Below, one piece after another: positions 1-7,882 of a DNA stretch of 64,000 nucleotides. The position numbers were made by a program, and so were the translations under genes. This stretch comes from Blattabacterium cuenoti (lineage in GTDB: Bacteria > Bacteroidota > Bacteroidia > Flavobacteriales > Blattabacteriaceae). Position 1 is the first letter of the stretch; the number at the start of each line of letters is the position of its first letter. The notes under the pieces are model-generated. The model had not been told where the DNA came from. It saw only the letters and a program-made list of their open reading frames with translations, and made no database searches. The stretch covers positions 544,818 to 608,817 of the forward strand of contig NZ_CP059209.1 of the NCBI RefSeq assembly GCF_014252075.1, in the 5' to 3' direction.

Positions 1-1496
1 AAGCTCAAATACGTTTATCTGAAAAATTATCCAAAAAAAATAAATTTTTTTTTGAAGATCAAGAAGAAAAAATAGAAAAATCAGAAAATGAATTTTTCAA
101 AAAAGAACTTTTTTCTTTTTCTTACGAAAAAATTGAAAAAATTTACAATGATTTTTTAGAAAAAAAAACTAGATCTATTCAAGAAAAAATTATCTTAAAT
201 AATTTCAAAAAAAAATTTTTAACAGAAGAAAAAATAGAAAAAGAAAAAAAAGAAGCTATCATTGATCAATTTTATGAAGAAATCAAAAAAAAAGTAACCA
301 GAAATTTGATTTTAGAAAAAGGAATTCGATTGGATGGTAGAACTAATAAACAAATACGTCCAATATATAGTGTTGTAGATTACTTACCAGGAGTCCATGG
401 TTCTGCTTTATTTTCTAGAGGAGAAACTCAATCACTCACAACTGTCACTTTAGGGTCATCTTTAGATGCTAATAAAATAGATAATGTTGTTGTGGAAAAT
501 CAGGAAAAATTTTATCTACATTACAATTTTCCACCTTTTTCAACAGGAGAAATACGTCCAATCAGGGGGGTTTCTAGACGTGAAGTTGGTCATGGTAATT
601 TAGCTCAACGTGCATTGAAAAATATTATACCTGATAATCCATATACGATACGTGTTGTATCAGACATTTTAGAATCTAATGGATCTTCTTCTATGGCTAC
701 AGTTTGTGCTGCAAGTTTAGCTTTGATGGATGCTGGTATTTCTATTAAAAATCCAGTTTCTGGAATTGCAATGGGATTATTGATGGAAAAAGAAAAAAAA
801 ATTATTATATCGGATATAATAGGTGAGGAAGATCACTTTGGAGATTTAGATTTTAAAATAACGGGAACCCAGTATGGAATTACAGCTTGTCAAATGGATG
901 TAAAAAAAACACATGGATTAACATATGATCTTTTAAATCAAATTTTGATGCAAGCTTTAGAAGGACGAATTTTCATCTTAAAAAAAATGATAGAAGTCTT
1001 ACCAAAATATAGAAAAAAAATGAAACCTAATGCTCCAAAAATATACACTTTTAATATTCCCAAAGATTTCATTGGATCAGTCATAGGACCAGGAGGGAAA
1101 GTTATTCAAGAAATACAATCATACACAAACACTAACATACTAATTGAAGAAAAAGGAGATTTTGGTTACATTGAAATTGTCGGTAAAGATTATGAAAAAA
1201 TAGAAAAAGCTATTGATAGAATTAAACAAATTACTTTCGTTCCAGAATTAGGAAAAGTTTATAAGGCAAAAGTGAAATCTATAAAAGATTTTGGAGCTTT
1301 TGTTGAAATAGCTAAAGGGGTAGAAGGATTACTACATATTTCAGAAATCAGATGGAAAAGATTGAATCGCATAGAAGAAGAGTTACATATTGGTGACATT
1401 ATTGATGTAAAATTTATGGGAATGGATGAAAAAAATAAAAAAATGAAACTTTCTAGAAAAGTTCTTTTTCCTCGTCCAGGAAAAAAAAATGATTAA
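1..1496 (+). CDS. pnp: Polynucleotide phosphorylase, C-terminal part (5' end outside window)
   Basis: The reading frame is open from base 3 without a stop, so the gene enters from outside the window and its start is not visible. The TTG at 306 is only an internal codon. PNPase is a phosphorolytic 3'-5' exoribonuclease and works in RNA turnover. The visible part holds the linker helices (lysine- and glutamate-rich, to about base 300), the second RNase PH-like core domain beginning at the motif GIRLDGR, a KH domain (IGPGGKVIQEI, near base 1085) and an S1 domain (GKVYKAKVKSIKDFGAFVEI, near base 1250). The stop overlaps the first bases of an upstream in-frame extension of rpoD, so the two are probably co-transcribed. 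Identification is secure. Confidence 0.95.
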   Translation, partial: AQIRLSEKLSKKNKFFFEDQEEKIEKSENEFFKKELFSFSYEKIEKIYNDFLEKKTRSIQEKIILNNFKKKFLTEEKIEKEKKEAIIDQFYEEIKKKVTRNLILEKGIRLDGRTNKQIRPIYSVVDYLPGVHGSALFSRGETQSLTTVTLGSSLDANKIDNVVVENQEKFYLHYNFPPFSTGEIRPIRGVSRREVGHGNLAQRALKNIIPDNPYTIRVVSDILESNGSSSMATVCAASLALMDAGISIKNPVSGIAMGLLMEKEKKIIISDIIGEEDHFGDLDFKITGTQYGITACQMDVKKTHGLTYDLLNQILMQALEGRIFILKKMIEVLPKYRKKMKPNAPKIYTFNIPKDFIGSVIGPGGKVIQEIQSYTNTNILIEEKGDFGYIEIVGKDYEKIEKAIDRIKQITFVPELGKVYKAKVKSIKDFGAFVEIAKGVEGLLHISEIRWKRLNRIEEELHIGDIIDVKFMGMDEKNKKMKLSRKVLFPRPGKKND

Positions 1497-1515
1497 AAAA
1501 AAATATGATAAAACT

Positions 1516-2379
1516 ATGAGACAACTTAAAATTACTAAACAAGTAACAAATCGTGAATCTGAATCATTGGATAAATACCTTCATGAGATAGGAAAAATTC
1601 CATTACTAACGCCAGAAGAAGAAGTAGAATATGCTCGTAGAGCAAGAGAAGGAGATGCATCTGCTATAAATAAACTTGTAAATGCAAATTTACGTTTTGT
1701 AGTATCTGTCGCTAAACAATACCAAAATCAAGGATTAAGTTTATGTGATTTAATTAATGAAGGAAATTTAGGTTTGATAAAAGGAATATTGCGCTTTGAT
1801 GAAACAAGAGGTTTTAAATGTATATCCTATGTTGTATGGTGGATAAGACAAGCAATTTTACAAGCCATAGCTGAACAATCACGTTCTATTAGACAACCCA
1901 CAAACAAATTAGCTTTATTAAATAAAATTTTAAAAACTCTTGCTCAATTAGAGCAAGAATTGCAAAGAACTCCTTCTTCCAGAGAAATAGCAGAACATCT
2001 AGATATGAATGAAAAAGATGTAGAAGAATCTATTAAAAATTCAGGAAGACATGTTTCTATGGACGCTCCTTTAATCGAAGGAGAAGATTCCAATTTATAT
2101 GATTTGGTAAGATCTGATGAATCTCCTCGTCCAGATGAACATTTGGAAAAAGAATCTCTCCGTAAAGACATAAAAAGAATCTTAGAAACTTTAAGCGAAA
2201 GAGAACGTCGTGTTATTATTTTACATTTTGGATTAAATGGATCTCCTCCAATGACTTTAGAAGAAGTAGGGCAATCTTGCGATTTAACAAGAGAAAGAGT
2301 AAGACAAATAGAGAGCATTGCCCTAAAAAGACTCAAACATTCTTCTAGAAGCAAAATTCTTAAACCTTATTTAGGGTAA
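1516..2379 (+). CDS. rpoD: Primary sigma factor RpoD (sigma-A, short Bacteroidetes form)
   Basis: This is the housekeeping sigma factor, 287 residues. An in-frame ATG at 1489 would add nine residues, but the family normally starts MRQLKI, so I chose 1516. Region 1.1 is absent, as in other Bacteroidetes sigma factors. Region 1.2 (SLDKYLHEIGKIPLLTPEEE), region 2 (FVVSVAKQYQNQGLSLCDLI and the aromatic FKCISYVVWWIRQAI that melts and reads the -7 element), region 3 and the region 4.2 helix-turn-helix (TLEEVGQSCDLTRERVRQIE) are all intact. It follows pnp at 19 bases. It is expected to read the TTTG/TAnnTTTG promoters seen elsewhere in this window. Confidence 0.96.
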   Translation: MRQLKITKQVTNRESESLDKYLHEIGKIPLLTPEEEVEYARRAREGDASAINKLVNANLRFVVSVAKQYQNQGLSLCDLINEGNLGLIKGILRFDETRGFKCISYVVWWIRQAILQAIAEQSRSIRQPTNKLALLNKILKTLAQLEQELQRTPSSREIAEHLDMNEKDVEESIKNSGRHVSMDAPLIEGEDSNLYDLVRSDESPRPDEHLEKESLRKDIKRILETLSERERRVIILHFGLNGSPPMTLEEVGQSCDLTRERVRQIESIALKRLKHSSRSKILKPYLG

Positions 2380-2392
2380 ATTTAGGAAAACA

Positions 2393-2466
2393 CGACCTCG
2401 AAGGGACTCGAACCCATAACCTTCTGATCCGTAGTCAGATGCTCTATCCAATTAAGCTACGAGGCC
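2393..2466 (-). tRNA. tRNA-Arg (anticodon ACG)
   Basis: On the minus strand the sequence folds into a cloverleaf. The acceptor stem is GGCCTCG/CGAGGTC with one G-T wobble, the anticodon stem is TCTGA/TCAGA with loop CTACGGA, and the T loop is TTCGAGT. The anticodon is ACG (arginine CGN codons, presumably A34 to inosine by TadA). The T stem (ATGGG/CCCTT) has one U-U mismatch. The discriminator is G and CCA is not encoded. It lies between the convergent ends of rpoD and tpiA. Confidence 0.95.
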
Positions 2467-2476
2467 TATAAAGAAA

Positions 2477-2484
2477 CAAATATA
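2477..2484 (-). promoter_or_regulatory. Candidate -7 element for tRNA-Arg
   Basis: Reading the minus strand, TATATTTG matches the Bacteroidetes -7 consensus TAnnTTTG. It ends about 10 bases upstream of the tRNA-Arg 5' end, which is a suitable distance. I see no good TTTG at -33; that position would already lie inside the end of tpiA. Confidence 0.4.
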
Positions 2485-2486
2485 TA

Positions 2487-3245
2487 TCAAGATTGAATAA
2501 TTTTTAAGAAATTCTCGATTTTAAGTGAGGATTTTCCTACAAGACCTCCATCTATGTCTTTTTGTAAAAAAAAATCTCCTGCATTAAGATTATTTATACT
2601 CCCTCCATACAGAATGGGAATTCTATTTGAAATACTTTCTCCATATTTTTCCAAAAATAAAGATCGAATGAATTTATGCATTGTTTGAGCTTGTTCATAC
2701 GTCGCGTTTTTTCCTGTTCCAATAGCCCATATTGGTTCATATGCTATATAAAAAAAACCAATTTCATCTCGAGTACAATGAAAAATAGTTTCTTTCAATT
2801 GATTTTTCACAATGTAAAATTGTTGATCTCTATTTCTTTCAAAAGAGGTTTCTCCTACACAAAAAATGATATCTAATCCATATTTCAATGCTATTTTTAT
2901 TTTTTTGAATAAAATATCATTATTTTCAAAAAATAACTCTCTACGTTCACTATGTCCTAATATTACTTTAGTAATTCCTATAGATTTTAACATAGAAGCT
3001 GATACTTCACCTGTATATGAACCTTTGTCCATTTGATAGATATTTTGAGCAGCAATCTTCAAAGTAGTTCCTTGTAAAATCTGATTTGAAATATGTAAAA
3101 AAGGAAAAGAAGGAGCAATAATAATTTCTTTGTTATGATTTATTTTTTTCTCTAAAAGAATTTTCAAAAAATTCCTAAGAAAAAAACTCGTTTCATGAAA
3201 ATCATGATTCATTTTCCAATTTGCGATGACAATTTTTTTCCTCAT
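2487..3245 (-). CDS. tpiA: Triosephosphate isomerase
   Basis: Interconverts glyceraldehyde 3-phosphate and dihydroxyacetone phosphate, here probably serving gluconeogenesis together with PckA. It has 252 residues, the normal length. The catalytic residues are visible: Lys11 in ANWKMN, His98 in GHSERR and Glu170 in the signature YEPIWAIGTG. The phosphate-binding GGSI lies near the C terminus. The neighbours DUF1599 and folP match the flavobacterial arrangement. It starts at ATG 3245, 20 bases after the DUF1599 gene that is read in the same direction. Confidence 0.97.
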   Translation of the reverse strand: MRKKIVIANWKMNHDFHETSFFLRNFLKILLEKKINHNKEIIIAPSFPFLHISNQILQGTTLKIAAQNIYQMDKGSYTGEVSASMLKSIGITKVILGHSERRELFFENNDILFKKIKIALKYGLDIIFCVGETSFERNRDQQFYIVKNQLKETIFHCTRDEIGFFYIAYEPIWAIGTGKNATYEQAQTMHKFIRSLFLEKYGESISNRIPILYGGSINNLNAGDFFLQKDIDGGLVGKSSLKIENFLKIIQS

Positions 3246-3265
3246 AAGATATAAACATTTTTAGA

Positions 3266-3760
3266 TCAAAAATTTTTTTTTAACAAAAAAATGGTTTCAA
3301 TTAACATTTTAAGATAAAATTTTTCTAATTTTTTGAATGCAACTTTTCCTTCATTTTTTTTCAAGTATAAAATATTTTCTAGAATATTCTTAATAGAAAT
3401 TATCTTATTTTTGGAATTTTTATGAATACAATTTTTGATTTTTTCAAATTTTTGATTATAAATAAAAATAACATCACAACGTGATATTGTATCAATATTT
3501 AATATAAAAAAAATATCCAATTTAATTAATATAATTATTATATAATTTATAATATCCATATATGTATCTGTTATTTTTTCTTCTTTAATTTCTTGATATC
3601 CTTTTGATTGAATATTTTTTATTCGAACTACTTTAATAAGAATTTGATCTATTATAGAAGAATTTTTTAAAAATTTCCATGAAAGATCATAATCTATTAA
3701 TTTATCTAAAAATAACTTTCTACATTTTTGAAAAATAAAATTAATAGAAGGACGACTCAT
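3266..3760 (-). CDS. DUF1599 (nucleotide-modification-associated domain) protein
   Basis: A 164-residue protein. The open frame continues upstream to 3823, but MSRPSINFIFQKCRKLF at 3760 is the natural start and avoids overlap with folP. The motif CRKLFLDKLIDYDLSW followed by SSIIDQILIKVVRIKNIQ and INYIIIILIKLD is typical of Bacteroidetes DUF1599 proteins, which sit next to folP in many flavobacteria. The C-terminal half (ILENILYLKKNEGKVAFKKL and MLIETIFLLKK) looks like a diverged second copy of the first. Function is unknown. The all-helical, hydrophobic make-up might suggest a nucleotide-pyrophosphohydrolase-like fold, but I see no clear metal-binding motif. Confidence 0.75.
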   Translation of the reverse strand: MSRPSINFIFQKCRKLFLDKLIDYDLSWKFLKNSSIIDQILIKVVRIKNIQSKGYQEIKEEKITDTYMDIINYIIIILIKLDIFFILNIDTISRCDVIFIYNQKFEKIKNCIHKNSKNKIISIKNILENILYLKKNEGKVAFKKLEKFYLKMLIETIFLLKKNF

Positions 3761-3816
3761 GTTATTTAATTTTATTATATGTATATGATAATATATTACA
3801 AATAAATAGTTTTTAA

Positions 3817-4650
3817 ATGACAATTAATTGTGCAGGATCCTTATTACATTTAAAAGAACCCAAAATTATGGGAATAGTGAATTTAACTCCTGATTCTTTC
3901 TACGATGGTGGAAAATTAAATTCTGAAGCTAGCATACTGAAACACGTAGAAAATTTATTAAACGAAGGTTCTGACTTTATAGATATTGGAGGTTGCTCTA
4001 CTCGTCCAAAATCAAAATTTATAACAGAAAAAGAAGAAATAAAAAGAGTCATAAAACCTATTCGCGCTATCATAAGAAATTTTCCAAACATTAGAATTTC
4101 TATAGATACTTTTCGCAGTGAAGTAGCAAGAATAGCTGTTGAAGAAGGAGTCGTAATGATAAATGACATATCAGGAGGAAAATTGGATAATAATATGTTC
4201 CCTTTGCTCGGAAAACTTAAAATTCCATATATATTAAATCACATGAAAGGGATCCCTGAAAATATGCAAGAAAATCCATACTATGAAAATAATGTAATCA
4301 CAGAAATAAATAATTTTTTTTCGAAAAAAATTTTCCATTTAAAAAAAAACGGAATTCAGGATATTATCCTGGATCCAGGATTTGGTTTCGGAAAAACATT
4401 AGAACAAAATTTTCAATTATTAAAATACTTGTCTTTATTAGGATTTCAAGATCATTTAATATTAATAGGAATTTCTAGAAAATCTATGATTAAACATCTT
4501 CTACAAATTTCTTATGAAGAATCATTAAATGCTACATCAGTCATTCATACTATAGCACTATTGAATGGATCTAAACTATTGCGAGTACATGACGTTAAAA
4601 AAGCAGTGGAATGCATTAAATTAGTACAATATTACAGAAATATTTTCTAA
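3817..4650 (+). CDS. folP: Dihydropteroate synthase
   Basis: Condenses p-aminobenzoate with the pterin diphosphate in folate synthesis. 277 residues as a TIM barrel. Signature 1 is MGIVNLTPDSFYDGG (from residue 18), with the pterin-binding region GGCSTRPKS, then SIDTFRSEVA, NDISGG, the DPGFGFGKT loop near residue 187 and the C-terminal GISRKS with its conserved Arg221. It is divergent from the DUF1599 gene with a 56-base gap and is followed by cdaA at 24 bases. No sequence defect is visible. Confidence 0.97.
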   Translation: MTINCAGSLLHLKEPKIMGIVNLTPDSFYDGGKLNSEASILKHVENLLNEGSDFIDIGGCSTRPKSKFITEKEEIKRVIKPIRAIIRNFPNIRISIDTFRSEVARIAVEEGVVMINDISGGKLDNNMFPLLGKLKIPYILNHMKGIPENMQENPYYENNVITEINNFFSKKIFHLKKNGIQDIILDPGFGFGKTLEQNFQLLKYLSLLGFQDHLILIGISRKSMIKHLLQISYEESLNATSVIHTIALLNGSKLLRVHDVKKAVECIKLVQYYRNIF

Positions 4651-4674
4651 TTCCCTAATAATTTTATATTACTT

Positions 4675-5469
4675 TTGTATGAATCCTTTTTTTCATTATT
4701 ATATTCTTTGAAAATTTCTTTCATCGATATTTTAGATCTATTCTTGGTGGGGATTATTTTATTCCAAGTCTATAGATTGGTTTATAGAACTGCTGCTCTG
4801 AACATTTTTTATGGAATCATTGCAACATTTATTTTCTGGAAAATAGTAGAGATTTATGAAATGAAACTCCTTAGCATAGTTATAAGTGCTTTTTTCAAAG
4901 GAGGGTTTCTAGCACTAATTATTGTGTTTCAACCAGAAATTAGAAAATTTCTACTCATAGTAGGAAGCAGAATATTTTTCAAAAAATTTATATTTTCTCT
5001 TTTCTTCAAAAAATCAAATGTTTCAATCAAAACTGAAACTATAGATAGTATTGTAAAATCTTGCGCTATTTTTTCAGGAGATAAAACAGGTGTTTTAATA
5101 GTCATTCAATTACATCAAGATCTTAAAGAATTTATTCAAAATGGAGATGAAATGGATGCTAAAGTTAATATTCCTATTCTAGAAAGTATTTTCTACAAAA
5201 ATAGTCCATTACATGATGGAGCTGTGGTTGTTATAGGAAATAGAATAGTGAAAACAAGAGCTATCCTTCCTGTATCTTACAACAAAGAAATCCCATCACG
5301 TTTAGGATTACGTCATAGATCTGCTATTGGTTTATCTGAAAAAACAGATGCTATATGCCTTGTTATTTCTGAAGAAACAGGTTATATATCTTATATTAAA
5401 GATCAAAAAAGAATTGTTATAACCAATATTAACAATCTAAAAATGAAACTTGAAGAAGATTTACTTTAA
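4675..5469 (+). CDS. cdaA: Diadenylate cyclase (c-di-AMP synthase), CdaA type
   Basis: Membrane-anchored enzyme that makes cyclic di-AMP from two ATP. 264 residues, with three predicted N-terminal membrane helices (roughly 15-35, 42-60 and 65-85) followed by a DisA_N (DUF147) domain. The catalytic DGA motif (Asp181) and the RHR motif near residue 213 (LGLRHRSAIGLSE) are both intact. No ATG is available at the right place and TTG 4675 is the likely start. The order folP-cdaA is the usual one in flavobacteria, and murF follows after 12 bases. The family controls osmolyte uptake and wall homeostasis. Confidence 0.9.
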   Translation: MYESFFSLLYSLKISFIDILDLFLVGIILFQVYRLVYRTAALNIFYGIIATFIFWKIVEIYEMKLLSIVISAFFKGGFLALIIVFQPEIRKFLLIVGSRIFFKKFIFSLFFKKSNVSIKTETIDSIVKSCAIFSGDKTGVLIVIQLHQDLKEFIQNGDEMDAKVNIPILESIFYKNSPLHDGAVVVIGNRIVKTRAILPVSYNKEIPSRLGLRHRSAIGLSEKTDAICLVISEETGYISYIKDQKRIVITNINNLKMKLEEDLL

Positions 5470-5481
5470 TTTGATTAAAGA

Positions 5482-6786
5482 ATGAACATTCAAAACATAT
5501 ATCAATTATATACGATTTCTTCTGGGGTAGAAACAAACAGTAAAAAAGTTAAAAAAGGATCTATTTTTATAGCTTTAAAAGGAAAAAATTTTGATGGAAA
5601 CCAATTTGCTCATGAAGCCATTTCAAATGGAGCAATCCTAGCGATAGTAGATGATAATAGGGGCCTTTCCTCTAAAAAAATTGTTCATGTAAATAACACT
5701 TTATACTTCTTACAAAAATTAGCTATGTATCATAGATATCAATTACGTCATATCCCAATTATAGCTATTACAGGGAGTAATGGAAAAACCACCACAAAAG
5801 AGCTTACGAAAGCTATTCTTTCCAGAAAATATGAAAGAGTTCATTCTACTAAAAATAATTTTAATAATCATATAGGAATTCCATTAACTATACTTTCCAT
5901 GCCTATTAATACAGAAATATCTGTCATGGAAATTGGAGCTAATCACGAGAAAGAAATAGAAAAAATGTGTTCTATCATTAAACCGGATTATGGATATATA
6001 ACTAATTTTGGAAAAGCTCATTTAGAAGGATTCAAAAGTATAGATGGAGTTATCCGTGGAAAACTTGAATTATATAACTTTTTAAAAAAAAATAAAAAAG
6101 TAGTATTTGTAAATGGAGATGACTCTATTCAATTAAATAATAGTATAGGGATGAATAGATACGTTTTTTCGGAAAAAAAGAATAAAAAATCAGATGTAAA
6201 AATTGAATATTTGTGGGATGGACACAATTTGGAATCAATTTTATATATTGAAAAAATGAAAATAAGTTCTTCTTTAATAGGGAATTATAATCTATATAAC
6301 ATAGCTTCTGCTATATCCATTGGAAAATATTTTAAAATATCTTTAGAAAAAATAAAAAAAGCAGTAGAAGAATACATTCCAAAAAATCATCGTTCTCAGA
6401 TTTTGAATAAAAAAAATATCAAAATTATTATAGATTGTTATAACGCCAATCCTACTAGTATGATAAAAACTCTTACCTTTTTTAGTAATCATGTGAAAGG
6501 AAATAAAATTGCTATATTGGGAGATATGTTGGAATTAGGATTTTATTCTTATCATGAACATGAAAAAATAATTTCTTTTATAGAAAAAAGCAACATAAAT
6601 ATAACATTCTTGATTGGAGATATATTCTTTAGAAATAATCTAAAAACTTCTCAAAAAATAAAAAAATTTATAGATAAAAAAGAATTCATTGAATGGATCA
6701 AAAAACAATCCTTTCAAAAAGTTGATTATGTACTCATTAAAGGATCCAGGAAAGTTGCCTTGGAAAGCCTTATTGATTTAATTTAA
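5482..6786 (+). CDS. murF: UDP-MurNAc-tripeptide--D-Ala-D-Ala ligase
   Basis: Adds D-Ala-D-Ala to the peptidoglycan precursor in the cytoplasm. 434 residues with the three Mur ligase domains: an N-terminal substrate domain (ISSGVETNSKKVKKGSIFIA), the central ATPase with P-loop GSNGKTTTKE (about 98-107) and NNFNNHIGIPLT, MEIGANHEKEI and a C-terminal domain containing DCYNANPTSM and LGDMLELG. It sits 12 bases after cdaA in the same direction. Its presence implies that the cell still makes a peptidoglycan wall. Confidence 0.96.
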   Translation: MNIQNIYQLYTISSGVETNSKKVKKGSIFIALKGKNFDGNQFAHEAISNGAILAIVDDNRGLSSKKIVHVNNTLYFLQKLAMYHRYQLRHIPIIAITGSNGKTTTKELTKAILSRKYERVHSTKNNFNNHIGIPLTILSMPINTEISVMEIGANHEKEIEKMCSIIKPDYGYITNFGKAHLEGFKSIDGVIRGKLELYNFLKKNKKVVFVNGDDSIQLNNSIGMNRYVFSEKKNKKSDVKIEYLWDGHNLESILYIEKMKISSSLIGNYNLYNIASAISIGKYFKISLEKIKKAVEEYIPKNHRSQILNKKNIKIIIDCYNANPTSMIKTLTFFSNHVKGNKIAILGDMLELGFYSYHEHEKIISFIEKSNINITFLIGDIFFRNNLKTSQKIKKFIDKKEFIEWIKKQSFQKVDYVLIKGSRKVALESLIDLI

Positions 6787-6792
6787 TTATTC

Positions 6793-6823
6793 TTTGTAGA
6801 TTGAATCTTAAAGATTAAATTTG
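6793..6823 (+). promoter_or_regulatory. Bacteroidetes-type promoter of pdhA-pdhC
   Basis: TTTG at 6793-6796, a 19-base spacer and TAAATTTG at 6816-6823. This fits the Bacteroidetes consensus TTTG-N19-TAnnTTTG exactly. Transcription should begin near 6830, leaving a leader of about 25 bases before the pdhA ATG at 6856. It is the best promoter match I found in the window. Confidence 0.7.
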
Positions 6824-6855
6824 CATACGATAGATAATCTCATAAATTTTTTCTT

Positions 6856-7878
6856 ATGAAAGAAATTACCACAGAAACCTATCTCAAGTGGTTTAAGGAT
6901 ATGTCTTTTTGGAGAAAATTTGAGGACAAATGTCGTTCACTATACTTGAAACAAAAAATTAGAGGATTCTTACATTTATATAATGGACAAGAAGCAGTTC
7001 CTGCAGGATTAACTCATGCAATGGATATGTCTAAAGATAAAATTATAACAGCTTATAGATGTCATATTTTACCCATATCTATGGGAGTAGATCCAAAAAA
7101 AGTTATGGCAGAACTTTTAGGGAAAAAAACAGGAACTTCTTATGGGATGGGTGGGTCCATGCATATTTTTAGCAAAAAACATCGTTTTTATGGAGGTCAT
7201 GGAATTGTAGGAGGACAAATACCATTAGGTGCTGGAATCGCCTTTGCTGATAAATATTTTAATAGAGACGCAGTCACTATAACTCTTATGGGAGACGGTG
7301 CTGTAAGACAAGGATCTTTACATGAAACGTTTAATATGGCTATGATATGGAAACTTCCTGTTGTATTTATATGTGAAAACAATAAATATGCTATGGGAAC
7401 TTCTGTAGAAAGAAGTACAAACATGGAAGAAATTTATAAAATAGGTTTATCATACGGAATGCCTTCTCATCCTGTAGATGGAATGGATCCTGAAAAAATA
7501 GCACAAGCAGCTTCTATTGCAATAGAAAGAGCTAGAAAAGGTGAAGGAGCTACTTTTTTAGAGATTAAAACATATAGATATAGAGGGCATTCCATGTCAG
7601 ATTCCGAGTCATATCGAAGCAAAAAAGAAGTCCATTCATATAAAAAAAAAGATCCCATTTTAAAATTAAAAAATATTATTATACAAAATAAATGGGAAAC
7701 CATGGAAAATCTGAACACTATAGAAAATGAAGTAAAAAAAGAAGTAGAAACATGTGTAGAATTTGCAGAAAAATCGGATACACCTTCTTTAGAAGAAATG
7801 TATAATGTTGTTTACAACGAAACAAATTATTCTTTTTTAGATAAATTAGACCATCGTAAGATCAAAAAAAAACCTTAG
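6856..7878 (+). CDS. pdhA: Pyruvate dehydrogenase E1 component, alpha subunit
   Basis: Thiamine-diphosphate-dependent decarboxylase half-subunit of the pyruvate dehydrogenase complex. 340 residues. It shows the entry region YNGQEAVPAGL, GMGGSMHIFSKKHRFYGGHG, the thiamine diphosphate motif beginning GDGAVRQGS at residue 146 and ending CENN, and the phosphorylation-loop-like YRYRGHSMSDSESYRSKKE. The beta subunit (pdhB) is not adjacent; E1-alpha is followed directly by E2, as in flavobacteria where pdhB lies elsewhere. A consensus promoter sits 33 bases upstream. Confidence 0.96.
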   Translation: MKEITTETYLKWFKDMSFWRKFEDKCRSLYLKQKIRGFLHLYNGQEAVPAGLTHAMDMSKDKIITAYRCHILPISMGVDPKKVMAELLGKKTGTSYGMGGSMHIFSKKHRFYGGHGIVGGQIPLGAGIAFADKYFNRDAVTITLMGDGAVRQGSLHETFNMAMIWKLPVVFICENNKYAMGTSVERSTNMEEIYKIGLSYGMPSHPVDGMDPEKIAQAASIAIERARKGEGATFLEIKTYRYRGHSMSDSESYRSKKEVHSYKKKDPILKLKNIIIQNKWETMENLNTIENEVKKEVETCVEFAEKSDTPSLEEMYNVVYNETNYSFLDKLDHRKIKKKP

Positions 7879-7882
7879 AATA

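Noticed and set aside
306-1496. A complete short gene starting at TTG 306
   Set aside because: The frame is open from the window edge and the upstream sequence reads as the PNPase linker domain, so this is the continuing pnp gene.
1944-2354. 136-residue open frame on the minus strand inside rpoD
   Set aside because: It lies wholly within the well-supported rpoD gene, and its protein is serine-rich antisense composition with no family pattern.
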